NCBI GenBank assembly: GCA_004299845.1
Contig: CP036201.1
Span: 2,604,001 to 2,668,000, forward strand
Origin: Verrucomicrobia bacterium S94
GTDB taxonomy: Bacteria > Verrucomicrobiota > Kiritimatiellia > Kiritimatiellales > Pontiellaceae
Length of the DNA stretch: 64,000 nucleotides
Direction: 5' to 3'
This document shows positions 52,582 to 62,253 of the stretch, one piece after another. Below the pieces are notes generated by a model. It did no database searches and was not told where the DNA came from. It saw only the letters and a list, made by a program, of their open reading frames with translations. Each line of letters starts with the position of its first letter. Positions within the stretch are counted from its first letter, which is position 1. A program made the translations under genes and the position numbers.

Positions 52582-53463
52582 CTATTCTATATTCTGCACC
52601 TGCTCGCGAATCCGCTCGAGCTCGGTTTTAAACGCCACCACATACCGGGTAATTTCCACTTCGCCGGCTTTCGACCCCGTAGTGTTGATTTCGCGGAACA
52701 GTTCCTGACAGAGAAAATCCAGCGTCCGTCCCACAGGTTCCTTCGAACGCAGCAGTTTGCGCGCCTGTGCCAGATGACTCTTTAAACGGGTCAGCTCTTC
52801 ACTGATATCGCACCGGTCGGCAAACAGGGCGATCTCTTTAACGATTCGCTCATCGGAAGCCAGATCATTCAGCCCGGCCTCCTCCAGCCGCTGAAACAGT
52901 TTTTCGCGATAGCTTGTCACCACCGCCGGAGCCAGTTTACGAATTTCCTGGGTATATTGTTCCAGCAGCGTCAATCGCTCCCGCAGATCACGCTCCAGCA
53001 TTTTTCCCTCGGCCGCACGCATTTTCGCGAGCCCCTTCAATGCTTTAGCCAGTGCTGCGCTGAGAATCTCCGAAACCTGATCCGAGTCCAGATCACGCTG
53101 TTCGATGGATACGACACCCGGCAGCCGCGAGATCAGTTCCGCTCCGAGATCTTCCTGCAGTTTCAGCTTTTCCGCCGTTTTGCGAATACCGGTCACATAT
53201 TCTGCCGCCAGTTTTTCATCCACCACCACCGAACCGGCGGAGCCGTCTGCGGTTTCCACGCGGATGATGCCGGAAACCCGCCCACGCGAAAATTCCTCGC
53301 GGATGGTACGCTGCACCTGGGCATCGAGCGTAACCAGATTGCGCGGCAGATTCACATTAATATCCAGTTGTTTGCGGTTCACCGAGCTTAGTTCGACCGA
53401 AACCCGGATACCGGCAGCCGATGCTGCACCCTCGCCAAAACCTGTCATGCTTTTCAACGCCAT
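52582..53463 (-). CDS. yicC: YicC-family endoribonuclease
   Basis: A 293-residue protein. The N-terminus MALKSMTGFGEG is the family signature, and the C-terminus reads DFLCQELFREINTTGSK with the expected Glu-rich helix. YicC proteins are recently recognised endoribonucleases. The ATG at 53463 matches the family start; a long in-frame extension upstream is antisense to the DUF192 gene and is rejected. Confidence 0.93.
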   Translation of the reverse strand: MALKSMTGFGEGAASAAGIRVSVELSSVNRKQLDINVNLPRNLVTLDAQVQRTIREEFSRGRVSGIIRVETADGSAGSVVVDEKLAAEYVTGIRKTAEKLKLQEDLGAELISRLPGVVSIEQRDLDSDQVSEILSAALAKALKGLAKMRAAEGKMLERDLRERLTLLEQYTQEIRKLAPAVVTSYREKLFQRLEEAGLNDLASDERIVKEIALFADRCDISEELTRLKSHLAQARKLLRSKEPVGRTLDFLCQELFREINTTGSKAGEVEITRYVVAFKTELERIREQVQNIE

Positions 53464-53530
53464 AAAATTGAACCTGATCCTTGAATTTGAAACTTGTAAT
53501 GAAACCTCAGAATCCCCGATTCTTAAGGCC

Positions 53531-53872
53531 ATGTCACGCATATTGATTAAAGATGGCCCCGGTATACCGGTCGTTGAAAACGTGCTCATCGCCGAATCTC
53601 TGCGGGATCGCATGCGCGGGTTGCTGGGTCGCACCGGTCTGGATCCGGAACTCGGTATGCTGCTCCGCCCCTGCAAAAGTATTCATATGTGGTTTATGCG
53701 CTTTCCGATTGATGCCGCTTTTCTGGATCAGAACCTGCAGGTCCTCAAAATGGCCCGCAACCTCCGGCCCTGGCAGCTCGCCTTTGCTCCACGCGCAACA
53801 ACCTGTGTGCTCGAAACCGCAGCCGGTGTGCTGGACCGTGTGCAGCAGGGCGATACCCTTATTCTGGAATAA
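53531..53872 (+). CDS. DUF192 protein
   Basis: A 113-residue small beta protein. RMRGLLGR, LRPCKSIHMWFMRFPID and VLETAAGVLDR are the DUF192 signature. Many relatives carry a signal peptide, but none is visible here, so a cytoplasmic location is likely. The function of the family is unknown. It is divergent from yicC with a 67-bp gap. Confidence 0.85.
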   Translation: MSRILIKDGPGIPVVENVLIAESLRDRMRGLLGRTGLDPELGMLLRPCKSIHMWFMRFPIDAAFLDQNLQVLKMARNLRPWQLAFAPRATTCVLETAAGVLDRVQQGDTLILE

Positions 53873-53907
53873 AAAATCCAGCCCCGGAAAAGTTCCGGAC
53901 GCTGGAT
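53871..53907 (-). terminator. Terminator of the Tad operon
   Basis: ATCCAGC/GCTGGAT with an inner CCGGAA/TTCCGG pair forms a two-part stem. On the minus-strand transcript it is followed by UUUUUU. It lies 25 bp past the PEGA lipoprotein gene stop codon. Confidence 0.75.
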
Positions 53908-53931
53908 GTGCTGTTTTCAGATCATGGAAAG

Positions 53932-55320
53932 CTATTCCGGCACTGCGCTTTTATTCATTTCAATCAATCGGCGGGCCTCGCGGTTGCTTTCATCTTCCAG
54001 GGTGATGGGCTGAACATCGCGGATGTCGGCGGCCAGCGCCGTATCAAATACGCCCGGATACCGTTCATAATAGATATTACCGTTGGGCAGTCTGTACTCC
54101 ATGCGGCACTTGATGATCTCATCGTCTGTCACAATTTTTGTATCATAAACAAAAATGCGTTTAAGCACTTCATGGCGTGTAACAATCTGATCAACTTCAA
54201 CCTCAACGGCGGTAGTACGTGAAACAAACCCTTCACGCACCAGCTGAATGGTATGCGTTCGATCCGACTTCAGTGTAATGCGGATCGGTTGCGACAGCGA
54301 ATCCGATCCGCCCTTCGGCTGCGAGGTGGTCAGCAGTTTGCCGTTCACATAAATCTGAACGTTGGCCGGCTCGGTATCAATGACCAGCGTTCCGCTGTTT
54401 TTCTCCATGTTAAACTCAACACTGTCGTTGATATCGGGCTCCAGATAAATGTTTTTGGTGGCCGTAGCATACCCGTCAAGCGAGGCCGTGACCTCGTGCG
54501 GCCCTTCTTTAAGATTCTCCAGCGTAATCGGAGCCTCGCCAACCACCCGGCCGTCAATCATAATTCGTGCTCCCTCCGGCGAAGTCATCACGGTCAGACC
54601 GGAAGGAAGCGCTTCGAGCTCGGCATCAATTTTATACGGTTTAGTGGCCTCGAAAGTCATGCGCATCTGATACGGCTTATAACCGCGTTTCGAAACTTTC
54701 ACATCGGCCTGACCGGCTTCCACTTCTTCAATACGGATCGGGGTATCCCCGGCATAAATGCCGTTGATACGGACCTCCGCGCCTTCCGGTGAAGAGGTCA
54801 CATCCAGCTGTGCCGTATTGGAAACCAGTTCAGCGAACACGCGGACCGGTGTCCGGTCTTCCAGAATTGCGGTCATGGTGCGCGGAAGCTGTTTCGGAGA
54901 ACGGAACTCCAGCCTGTATTCCCCCAGCGGAAGATCCGTAAGCAGCAGCGGTGTATTTCCTTTCGAAACCCCGTCAATAATGACATCCGCATTCTGCGGA
55001 TTGGAGTCGACCAGCAGCAGTCCGGTGATCGGTTTCATGTTCAGCGTGACGTCCATCTCCTGCCCTTCGAGCAGGCTCACGCTTTTATAGCTCCGCTCAA
55101 ATCCATCTTTCCGCAGTTCAATCACATAGTCTCCGGCAACCAGGCCCGTCAATGCCTGCGGGGAGCGCCCCTGCGGAGTCCCGTTCACAAAAACTTCAGC
55201 GCCTTTGGGATCGGAATTAATGGTGATGGATCCTTTTCCTGCAATTTCAACTTCGCATCCGCTGAGCAATACCAGCGGAAGCAGCAGAAAAAGAGGGCAT
55301 ACCATAGAGCGTTTCATCAT
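53932..55320 (-). CDS. Multi-PEGA lipoprotein
   Basis: A 462-residue lipoprotein with the signal peptide ending in LLSGC. Five PEGA domains follow, each a short beta unit such as SDPKGAEVFVNGTPQGRSP, SNPQNADVIIDGVSKGNTP and SSPEGAEVRINGIYAGDTP. A C-terminal beta region follows. PEGA domains are surface-layer or peptidoglycan-contact modules. The start is ambiguous: ATG 55320 or 55317, or ATG 55341, which lies inside an inverted repeat and has GAGGT upstream. It is the last gene of the Tad operon, so an outer-membrane role in the apparatus is inferred. Confidence 0.8.
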   Translation of the reverse strand: MMKRSMVCPLFLLLPLVLLSGCEVEIAGKGSITINSDPKGAEVFVNGTPQGRSPQALTGLVAGDYVIELRKDGFERSYKSVSLLEGQEMDVTLNMKPITGLLLVDSNPQNADVIIDGVSKGNTPLLLTDLPLGEYRLEFRSPKQLPRTMTAILEDRTPVRVFAELVSNTAQLDVTSSPEGAEVRINGIYAGDTPIRIEEVEAGQADVKVSKRGYKPYQMRMTFEATKPYKIDAELEALPSGLTVMTSPEGARIMIDGRVVGEAPITLENLKEGPHEVTASLDGYATATKNIYLEPDINDSVEFNMEKNSGTLVIDTEPANVQIYVNGKLLTTSQPKGGSDSLSQPIRITLKSDRTHTIQLVREGFVSRTTAVEVEVDQIVTRHEVLKRIFVYDTKIVTDDEIIKCRMEYRLPNGNIYYERYPGVFDTALAADIRDVQPITLEDESNREARRLIEMNKSAVPE

Positions 55321-55328
55321 AAATAACC

Positions 55329-55346
55329 GTTTTCCAATCATTGGAA
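55329..55346. repeat. Intergenic inverted repeat, TTCCA/TGGAA family
   Basis: TTTTCCAATCATTGGAAC sits in the narrow gap between the FHA gene and the PEGA lipoprotein gene. Confidence 0.65.
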
Positions 55347-55347
55347 C

Positions 55348-56691
55348 CTACCTCAAATGCTGTTCAACGTTTAGGAGCTTGGCACTGACCTTTTCATAAC
55401 GAGGATCAGAACGATCCTGAATCAGCTCATTCAAAATACGCAGATACTTCGCCGCCTCATCCCAGTTCCGCAGACGGATCGCCCGGTCGGAGCGGAACAG
55501 ATAATCTTCATACCGCACATTCTGTTCCGTCTGCGCCGCTTCCAGCAGGCCTGCGGCCCGATGGTAAAGCGCCGGTTTCGGCTCAATCGTTTCCAGATAA
55601 AGCATGGTTTCTTTTAAATGGACAATGGCCGATGCCAGATTCCCGTAACGGATATCACGCTCGTTGTAACGGGCTTCCCCCACTTCGAATGCATTTTCCG
55701 CCAGCTGCATCAGCTCCTCCGGCTCCTTCATCCAGGTGAAGGAGATGCCAAGCTCACTGACCGCAAAATCTTCAATCAGCTGAGTCGTACGTTTGATAGC
55801 CACCGGTGGCGTCCAGTTCAGAATGGTAATATGATGAAACCGGCTATTCCGTAAAACCGCCAGTTTATACAGATCATACTGATTTTCCACCGTTCCGGCA
55901 TAATCAGAATCCACATCAAAGAAACCGGCCGCTTCAATCCCTATGGAAAGCTGTTCAATCACCGTATCGGAGATTTCCTTGCTTTCAAGCTGATGCCGGT
56001 TGGTTTTCAGGTCGTCAATGCGAACCGAAAAGAGACCTTTATCATCAAGCTCCACATGATAGCGGAAGATATTTCTGGGCGTGCCCATGACACGTTCATA
56101 GGAAAACGTCAGCGATTCCTTCTGCTCGACCGCCGGGACATCGGTCCGGGAAAGTTCGAACAGCGAAGGGCCGACAATCATCAGCACAATCAGAAAAAGC
56201 AGAATAACCGAAACCTGCAGCAACCGCGAGGTCAGCAAAGCCCCCTTCTGTGGAGGCTCTTTTTCCCTGCCTTTTTTTCTCGCCGTTTTTTTATGCCGTT
56301 TAAAGCCCAGATCAATTTCATTCTCCGGCGCTTCCGGCACATCGGCACACTCCTCTTCGTTCTTGCCCGCAACCGCCGAAACCGGAACTTCTTCAGCCCG
56401 GCCGGTATTGATGATCCGGAACGCCGTATGGCCCACCTCGACCAGATCACCGACTTTCAGCTGATGCTCATCAACCGGCTCCCCGCTGACGGTGGTCTTT
56501 TCACCGGCGCCGAAATCGGTAACCCACAGCGTGCCATCGGATTTAAAGAAAAAACGACCGTGAAACAGCATGACCGCATCGTCATCCAGCACCAGGTCAT
56601 TCGCCGGTGACCGCCCGAATTTTATGCCGGCCGCCGGCACTTTGACTTCCCTGCCGACCTCTTTTCCCTGTTCAATAATCAAATGAGACAT
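55348..56691 (-). CDS. FHA-domain membrane protein of the Tad locus
   Basis: A 447-residue protein. An N-terminal FHA domain (about 1-95) holds IKFGRSPANDLVL and VMLFHGRF, where Gly-Arg-Ser and the following His are the phosphopeptide loops. A basic linker (KKTARKKGREK) leads to a helix (about 156-175) and an extracytoplasmic helical domain of unknown type. The FHA domain is cytoplasmic and would bind a phosphothreonine protein. It lies in the operon after tadC. Confidence 0.8.
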   Translation of the reverse strand: MSHLIIEQGKEVGREVKVPAAGIKFGRSPANDLVLDDDAVMLFHGRFFFKSDGTLWVTDFGAGEKTTVSGEPVDEHQLKVGDLVEVGHTAFRIINTGRAEEVPVSAVAGKNEEECADVPEAPENEIDLGFKRHKKTARKKGREKEPPQKGALLTSRLLQVSVILLFLIVLMIVGPSLFELSRTDVPAVEQKESLTFSYERVMGTPRNIFRYHVELDDKGLFSVRIDDLKTNRHQLESKEISDTVIEQLSIGIEAAGFFDVDSDYAGTVENQYDLYKLAVLRNSRFHHITILNWTPPVAIKRTTQLIEDFAVSELGISFTWMKEPEELMQLAENAFEVGEARYNERDIRYGNLASAIVHLKETMLYLETIEPKPALYHRAAGLLEAAQTEQNVRYEDYLFRSDRAIRLRNWDEAAKYLRILNELIQDRSDPRYEKVSAKLLNVEQHLR

Positions 56692-56716
56692 GTTGATTTA
56701 CCTATTTCGTTAACGA

Positions 56717-57646
56717 TCAGAATCCGCCGCGCAGGGCCATCTGCAGGATAACAGGACCCAGCAGAATCAGAAAGACGCCCGGAAAAATAAAGGCCACCAG
56801 CGGAAAGAGCATTTTCACCGGCGCTTCATTCCCCATTTTCTCCGCCCGCTGGAAACGTTTCTGCCGGATCTGGTCGGACTGAATCCGCAAAGCCGTACCG
56901 ATGCCTGTTCCCAGCTCATCGGCCTGCACCAGCGCATTGGTCACCGAACGGATGTCGGGATGGTCGATCCGCTCCGCCATATTCTGCAGCGCCACTTTCC
57001 GGGAACGTCCCACCTGAATCTCGCGGAATACGCGGATCAGTTCCTCACCCAGCGGATCAATCGGGCGGAATTCAATGATCCGGTTGATGCCGCTCATAAA
57101 ATCAAGTCCGGACTCCACAGAAAGGGTCAGCAGATCGAGCACAAACGGCAACGCCCGTTCAATACTTTTATGCCGCACCTGCACCGCATTTTTCATCCAG
57201 AGATCCGGATAAAACCCGAGCAGTATCATGATCAGCAGATAAATAAAATACTTCCGATCCGCCAGCATACCGGCGATCCCCGACGGCATGGAACCAAACG
57301 ACATCCAGAGCAGCACACACAGTACCGAGCCCAGACCAAGCGGCATCATGACACGCAGCCCGATCGCTTCCTCCGGCTCAATCAATCCCTCAAAACCGCC
57401 GGCAATCAGCTTTCGTCGAATACGGTGCCGGCTCTCCTCCAGCGAAGCATGCCCGGTAATAAACGAGGGAACAAGGCGGACAAACGGAAGGACCATACGG
57501 ATCAGCAGCGGCAGACTGCGTTCCTGCCGTCGGCCGTCGGCCAGCGTAATATAGGTGACGTGCTGGGCCGTGCGAATCACCTGCCAGGCCACGGTCATCG
57601 CCGCAAACAGGAACATCGAACTGATAATTATGATTTCGTTCGTCAT
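56717..57646 (-). CDS. tadC: Tad inner-membrane platform protein TadC
   Basis: A 309-residue type II secretion F-type protein. ERALPFVLDLLTLSVESGLDF and GTGIGTALRIQSDQIRQKRFQRAE are the T2SF motifs, and the C-terminal helix ends QMALRGGF. It partners with TadB to form the pilus platform. It begins 5 bp after the tadB stop codon. Confidence 0.9.
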   Translation of the reverse strand: MTNEIIIISSMFLFAAMTVAWQVIRTAQHVTYITLADGRRQERSLPLLIRMVLPFVRLVPSFITGHASLEESRHRIRRKLIAGGFEGLIEPEEAIGLRVMMPLGLGSVLCVLLWMSFGSMPSGIAGMLADRKYFIYLLIMILLGFYPDLWMKNAVQVRHKSIERALPFVLDLLTLSVESGLDFMSGINRIIEFRPIDPLGEELIRVFREIQVGRSRKVALQNMAERIDHPDIRSVTNALVQADELGTGIGTALRIQSDQIRQKRFQRAEKMGNEAPVKMLFPLVAFIFPGVFLILLGPVILQMALRGGF

Positions 57647-57651
57647 TTCAC

Positions 57652-58527
57652 CTACACATCAATATTTACAATTTTACGGATCAACAGCATGCCCATCGCC
57701 ACCATCAGAATCACAACCGCAATAATGATCATCCCAATCGACGAACTCACAAATGCCGTCATCATTGCCGGATCCAGAAAATAGATGGCCAGCCCGAGAA
57801 TAAACGGCATGGCCCCCACCACATTGCCCTGAATTTTTCCCTGCGCGGTCAGCGATTTAATTTTGCCTTCAATCCGTCGGCGCTCCCGGATTGTCTCCGC
57901 AATGCGGTCAAACACCTCGGTCAGATTACCGCCGGTCTGCCGTGCAATTTCAATCGACTGAATCATCAGCGTCAGATCATCGCTGCCGACGCGCCGATCC
58001 ATATCGGCCAGCGCAACCTCAAACTGCACGCCCACCCGAAGCTGCTGCAGAAACATGGCAAACTCCTGGGCAATGGGATTTTCGCCTTCTTTAACAATCG
58101 CCTCAAAAGCCTGCTGAATGCTGAACCCCGCTTTCAACGCATTACTCATGCCGGTCATCGCGTTCACCAGCTGCGAGTTAAAGCGCTCCAGCCGACGGGC
58201 CCGCAGTACTTTCAGCAGCAGTCGCGGCATGAACAACGCCAGTGTGGCACCGAATATTCCGACCACACCGCCACTGACGAATCCGCCAAAGGAATGAATA
58301 TCCCCGGCGATAAAAAACAGCATAAAAAAGACAATCAACGCCAGCATACGTGAAATATTGAGCATCTGCTGTGGCGAAATAAACAGGAACAGATCCTCAA
58401 ACTGCCGGGCGGTATCCGCCGTGTATTCACTGGCATAGCTCTCTTCCGCCTCGCGCAATGCGTTCAGCACCACGTAGCCCATGAGCGCCGCGCACAATGC
58501 AAAAAGGGATGGAATCAGCCAGAACAT
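57652..58527 (-). CDS. tadB: Tad inner-membrane platform protein TadB
   Basis: A 291-residue type II secretion F-type protein. The N-terminal helices are followed by LKAGFSIQQAFEAIVKEGE and RQTGGNLTEVFDRIAETIRER, the T2SF motifs. The ATG at 58527 with GGGGATAGAT upstream is chosen; a GTG four codons earlier would overlap cpaF. It lies 2 bp after cpaF. Confidence 0.9.
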   Translation of the reverse strand: MFWLIPSLFALCAALMGYVVLNALREAEESYASEYTADTARQFEDLFLFISPQQMLNISRMLALIVFFMLFFIAGDIHSFGGFVSGGVVGIFGATLALFMPRLLLKVLRARRLERFNSQLVNAMTGMSNALKAGFSIQQAFEAIVKEGENPIAQEFAMFLQQLRVGVQFEVALADMDRRVGSDDLTLMIQSIEIARQTGGNLTEVFDRIAETIRERRRIEGKIKSLTAQGKIQGNVVGAMPFILGLAIYFLDPAMMTAFVSSSIGMIIIAVVILMVAMGMLLIRKIVNIDV

Positions 58528-58529
58528 AT

Positions 58530-60212
58530 CTATCCCCACTGCCCCGATCTTTTGGTGGTGAAAATGGAGCGGTCAAACGGAATGCCGCGCACTGCGATTT
58601 CCTCAATAAAGGTCGGCACCGCGCCCGTGGCATGCAGACTGCCCTGCACCCGCCCGTCGTCGTCCAGCCCGGTCTGTCGAAATTCGAAAATATCCTGAAG
58701 CGTGAGCCGGTCACCCTCCATCCCGGAAACTTCCGTGATTTTACTCACCTTGCGCGAGCCATCCGAAAAACGGGAAATCTGGCAGATCAGATGCACCGCC
58801 GAACCAACCTGTTCGCGGATGGCACGAACAGGAAGCTCCATCCCCGCCATCAGCACCATCGTCTCCAGACGGGCCAGCGCATCGCGCGGAGTGTTGGCAT
58901 GAATGGTCGTCAGCGATCCCTCATGGCCGGTATTCATCGCCTGCAGCATATCCAGCGCTTCCGCACCACGGCACTCGCCCACGACAATCCGGTCCGGTCG
59001 CATGCGCAGCGCATTGCGCACCAAATCACGTATCGTGACCGCTCCGCGCCCTTCAATATTGGCCGGCCGCGCTTCGAGACGGACAATATGATTCTGGGTC
59101 AGCCGCAGTTCTGCGGCATCTTCAATCGTCAGAATACGTTCATCGTCGGGCAGATAACTGGAAAGCACATTCAGCAGTGTGGTTTTCCCCGAACCGGTAC
59201 CGCCCGAAACAATAATGTTTTTACGCAGCAGCACACAGACCCGCAGAAACTCGGCAATATCGGGCGTCAGCGTGCCGAAGTTGATCAGATCCTGTACCTT
59301 GAACGGCTCCTTCGAAAATTTACGGATCGTTATGCATGGCCCCACCAGTGACAGCGGATGAATCACCGCATTCACACGGGAACCATCGGCAAGACGGGCA
59401 TCCACATAGGGCTGACTTTCATCAATCCGGCGGCCGATCGGCGACACAATACGTTCAATAACGGAGTGTACCGAAGTTTCGTTGATAAATGTGCAGTCGG
59501 TCAGTTCCAGTTTCCCTGCACGTTCCACATAAACCTGACTCGGCCCGTTCACCATAATTTCAGTCACGGTATCATCTTCCAGCAGATCCTCCAGCGGTCC
59601 GAGACCGACCGCCTCGTCGAAAATCTCCTTAGCCAGACGATCGGCTTTCAGTCCGGCCGGCAGACGATCACGGATCTCGTCAATGATTTCTTTGAGCGTC
59701 CTTTTGATTTTTGTCTGAAGCTCCCCTTCCTGCAGCTTGCTCATACTGAGCCGCTTCAGATCGAGGCGTTCTACAAGTTCGCTGTGGATCTGCTGTTTAA
59801 CCGCCTGAGTTGCAGCCACATTCCGCGATGCCGTTCTGGGTTTAAAAGGTTCCGGAGCCGATACCGTAACCTCCGGTTCCGCCGCCGGGGGTTCCGGGGA
59901 CCGGATAGAAGAAGAGACTGCATCTTCACCGAAAATCATCGTATAGTTTCCCAGCTGAATCGGTACGCCGGGAAAAACCTGCCGGCGGGTTGATACCCGC
60001 TCGCCGTCTACAAAAATGCCCTCCCCCATCAGATCTTCAATATACGATTCGTCCTCCATCAGCGTCAGTACCGCATGCGCCTCCGTAACACTTCCGTCGT
60101 CGAGCACAATACGGTTCGAGGCATCGGATCCGATCATATAAACACCGTACGGCGCTTCCAGAGACTGGGACGGCCTGTTCGGATGGGAGATATTGATTTT
60201 AAGCGAACTCAT
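58530..60212 (-). CDS. cpaF: Tad secretion ATPase with N-terminal FHA domain
   Basis: A 560-residue ATPase. An FHA domain (about 1-98; [20 protein letters not shown]) is fused to a helical linker (140-200) and the CpaF/TadA ATPase. Walker A is GGTGSGKTT (337-345), and the Asp box and Walker B segment lie around [31 protein letters not shown] is the His box. It powers assembly of Flp pili. The FHA fusion is unusual and links the ATPase to phosphorylation signalling. Confidence 0.94.
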   Translation of the reverse strand: MSSLKINISHPNRPSQSLEAPYGVYMIGSDASNRIVLDDGSVTEAHAVLTLMEDESYIEDLMGEGIFVDGERVSTRRQVFPGVPIQLGNYTMIFGEDAVSSSIRSPEPPAAEPEVTVSAPEPFKPRTASRNVAATQAVKQQIHSELVERLDLKRLSMSKLQEGELQTKIKRTLKEIIDEIRDRLPAGLKADRLAKEIFDEAVGLGPLEDLLEDDTVTEIMVNGPSQVYVERAGKLELTDCTFINETSVHSVIERIVSPIGRRIDESQPYVDARLADGSRVNAVIHPLSLVGPCITIRKFSKEPFKVQDLINFGTLTPDIAEFLRVCVLLRKNIIVSGGTGSGKTTLLNVLSSYLPDDERILTIEDAAELRLTQNHIVRLEARPANIEGRGAVTIRDLVRNALRMRPDRIVVGECRGAEALDMLQAMNTGHEGSLTTIHANTPRDALARLETMVLMAGMELPVRAIREQVGSAVHLICQISRFSDGSRKVSKITEVSGMEGDRLTLQDIFEFRQTGLDDDGRVQGSLHATGAVPTFIEEIAVRGIPFDRSIFTTKRSGQWG

Positions 60213-60224
60213 TCTGATTAAACC

Positions 60225-61019
60225 CTACAGATTAGGAGAAAGGTTGGACTGCCGGCGCTGTTCATTAATCTGCATAAGCACCGATTCAAGATAATCGAAA
60301 TTAACCGACGGAAAATCGGCCTGATGGCTGACATCGTTCGGATTCCGCAACGAAAGATAAAGCTGTCCGCGCGTCTGCTGGGCGAAAACAAGAATCTCGG
60401 CTTCGTGCGTAGTCACTTCGAAAGTCAGCATGCTGTACCCGGTTTTATTCTCATTGCCGGCCTCCGTATTCTGCCGAGCCAGATTGGAGCCGGTAGCCAA
60501 TACCGTCACATCCTGCAACAGGGTCAGCGTCACCGACTCGGTCTGGTTCGGATTGGTGCGCGATGGAAACGTGAACGTACCCAGAATATCGACATGGTCG
60601 TTCGGCTTCACCAGCCCGCTCACGGCTGCGGCACCGGAGATGGCAATCGACAGCGCACGCTTGCCTTTCTGAATGACCGGTGCCAGACCGCTTTCGATTT
60701 CGCGCGGCATATCCACATGGGTCCACCAGAGCGGCTCCGCCCGTTTCAATGCATATTTCAGCCGTTTGCCCAGCACACGGTCTACATCGGCCGCCATAAA
60801 TACATTGTCACCGACCGCACTTTTATACACGTCCTTCAAAGCCAGATCATCGCGCGTCAGTTCGGTCATCGCAGCAATATCCCGCTTTGCCACGATTACC
60901 TTCACCTTCACGGCTCCTTTATAGAGTTCGGCGCGTTCATTGGCCAGATAGCGGGCGCTCATCCAGAACGCCAGAATCCCCACCAGCAGCGCCACAATTA
61001 AAATCAGCTTATTCTTCAT
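60225..61019 (-). CDS. cpaB: Flp pilus assembly protein CpaB
   Basis: A 264-residue protein with one N-terminal helix (about 4-22) and an SAF domain (VKVIVAKRDIAAMTELTRDDL). GKRALSIAISGAAAVSGLVKP and a RcpC-type C-terminal domain follow. The ATG at 61019 is 8 bases past GGAG; an ATG three codons earlier overlaps that site. CpaB/RcpC is periplasmic and contacts the secretin. It lies 12 bp before cpaF. Confidence 0.9.
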   Translation of the reverse strand: MKNKLILIVALLVGILAFWMSARYLANERAELYKGAVKVKVIVAKRDIAAMTELTRDDLALKDVYKSAVGDNVFMAADVDRVLGKRLKYALKRAEPLWWTHVDMPREIESGLAPVIQKGKRALSIAISGAAAVSGLVKPNDHVDILGTFTFPSRTNPNQTESVTLTLLQDVTVLATGSNLARQNTEAGNENKTGYSMLTFEVTTHEAEILVFAQQTRGQLYLSLRNPNDVSHQADFPSVNFDYLESVLMQINEQRRQSNLSPNL

Positions 61020-61028
61020 ATTCAGCAT

Positions 61029-61044
61029 CTCCAGTAATTGGAAA
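61029..61044. repeat. Intergenic inverted repeat, TTCCA/TGGAA family
   Basis: CTCCAGTAATTGGAAA, a partly degenerate copy, lies in the 30-bp gap between cpaB and the upstream unknown gene. Confidence 0.45.
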
Positions 61045-61049
61045 AATTA

Positions 61050-61763
61050 TCAAAGCGCACCACCCTTAACAAGGATCGTAATCGTATTCACCCCGTCCAT
61101 ACGATCCGTGGCCTGTACATAACATACCCTGCTCTTTTTTTCATAAACCGCCATGCCGCTGACGGTCCCGTTTTTGATCAGCGCCGGACTGATCATTTTC
61201 CAGCCCGCTCCCTGCAGTGCCCCCGCATAAAAAACATGCGTTTCCGTCGCCGACGAAGTCGTCTCCAGAGTAGCCAGATAGGTTCCGGTTTTATCGTCTG
61301 AAATGGTGGTCCGTACCTTCGCACGGCGATATTCCGGTACCGGCGATTTTACCGACGTTCCCCGTTCCCCGGTGGGTTCATAGACAAAAATCTGCTGGGT
61401 CGGTTGCTGCGGCGGTTTCAGCACCAGAAAACCGACGCTCTGATCAGGAAATACCGCACGCCCCGTCGCCCCGTTTTCATTTTCCTGAACCTGTACCTGT
61501 GCCCCCATCTGTTCAAACCGGCTTTTCAGCTGATGGACCACCGGTTCGGAAAAGCGGGCGGAATAAATGCGCATTACCGCCGGACGGCCGTTGACGGTCA
61601 TCTCCGTCACATACGCCTTGTCCCACGGCAGCGAACCATTATGAAACCGATCCCCATCGGCCGCACCGCCGCCGAAAAGACGAAACACTTTTCCAAAACC
61701 CGGAGCTGCCATCAAAAGAAGAACGGGAAGTAGAATTCGCAGGATTATACGTCGCAGGAACAT
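61050..61763 (-). CDS. Unknown exported protein of the Tad locus
   Basis: A 237-residue protein with signal peptide (MFLRRIILRILLPVLLLMAA; about 1-24). The rest is beta-rich without a motif I recognise; VFPDQSVGFLVLKPP and FYAGALQGAGWKMISPAL are characteristic segments. The ATG overlaps the stop of the TadE-like gene (TAATG), so it belongs to the operon. A role in pilus or secretin assembly is inferred only from position. Confidence 0.6.
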   Translation of the reverse strand: MFLRRIILRILLPVLLLMAAPGFGKVFRLFGGGAADGDRFHNGSLPWDKAYVTEMTVNGRPAVMRIYSARFSEPVVHQLKSRFEQMGAQVQVQENENGATGRAVFPDQSVGFLVLKPPQQPTQQIFVYEPTGERGTSVKSPVPEYRRAKVRTTISDDKTGTYLATLETTSSATETHVFYAGALQGAGWKMISPALIKNGTVSGMAVYEKKSRVCYVQATDRMDGVNTITILVKGGAL

Positions 61764-62253
61764 TATTCTCCACTTCCTCCCTGCGGATAGAGCAGATCCT
61801 CCCAGGGCGGCATGTAAATGGCATTCTGAATCGATACCGAACTGCGGCCGGTGACTCGCTGCATAAACGTCGATGTCACCGGTGTGGACGAAGCCTTCTC
61901 CGACCCCACAAGTTCACTGAGCGGGTTTTCCCCGGTCCATAAAAATTCAAACGCATTTTCCCTCCCCCGGGATAGGCTGCCAGCTCCCCCTCCAGATCGC
62001 CGCCCGGATTCAGCGCCTGCTCAAAATCATCATCAACTGCGTCAAAATTATAGGTTGAAGCTCCCCCCGATGTTCCTGCCGAATAGGCCATCAGCCGATC
62101 CGCCACCTCTTCCCGGGCGGAATAGATCGTTATGAAATCGTAATAGACAATGTTAGCAATCAGATCAATGCCCAGAATGAGCACCATAATCCCCACCAGA
62201 CCAAGCAGCATCTCGATCATCGCCTGACCCTTTCTGGATTTCAGCTTCCGCAT
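61763..62253 (-). pseudogene. TadE-like pilus protein, interrupted by an apparent 1-base deletion
   Basis: The first 90 residues or so read as a TadE-like protein: KGQAMIEMLLGLVGIMVLIL, then DFITIYSAREEVADRLMAY. At about 61964-61968 the frame leaves a sensible path and hits a stop near 61876. Moving by one base in the CCCGGGGGAGGG run continues cleanly: NAFEFLWTGENPLSELVG, then VTGRSSVSIQNAIYMPPW. It reaches a TAA that overlaps the next gene's ATG. A missing G in the G run restores YPGGRENAFEF. It is either a sequencing error or a real frameshift. Confidence 0.75.

Noticed and set aside
53105-53530. Longer N-terminus for the DUF192 protein
   Set aside because: The upstream in-frame stretch is antisense to yicC; the ATG at 53531 gives the usual domain length.
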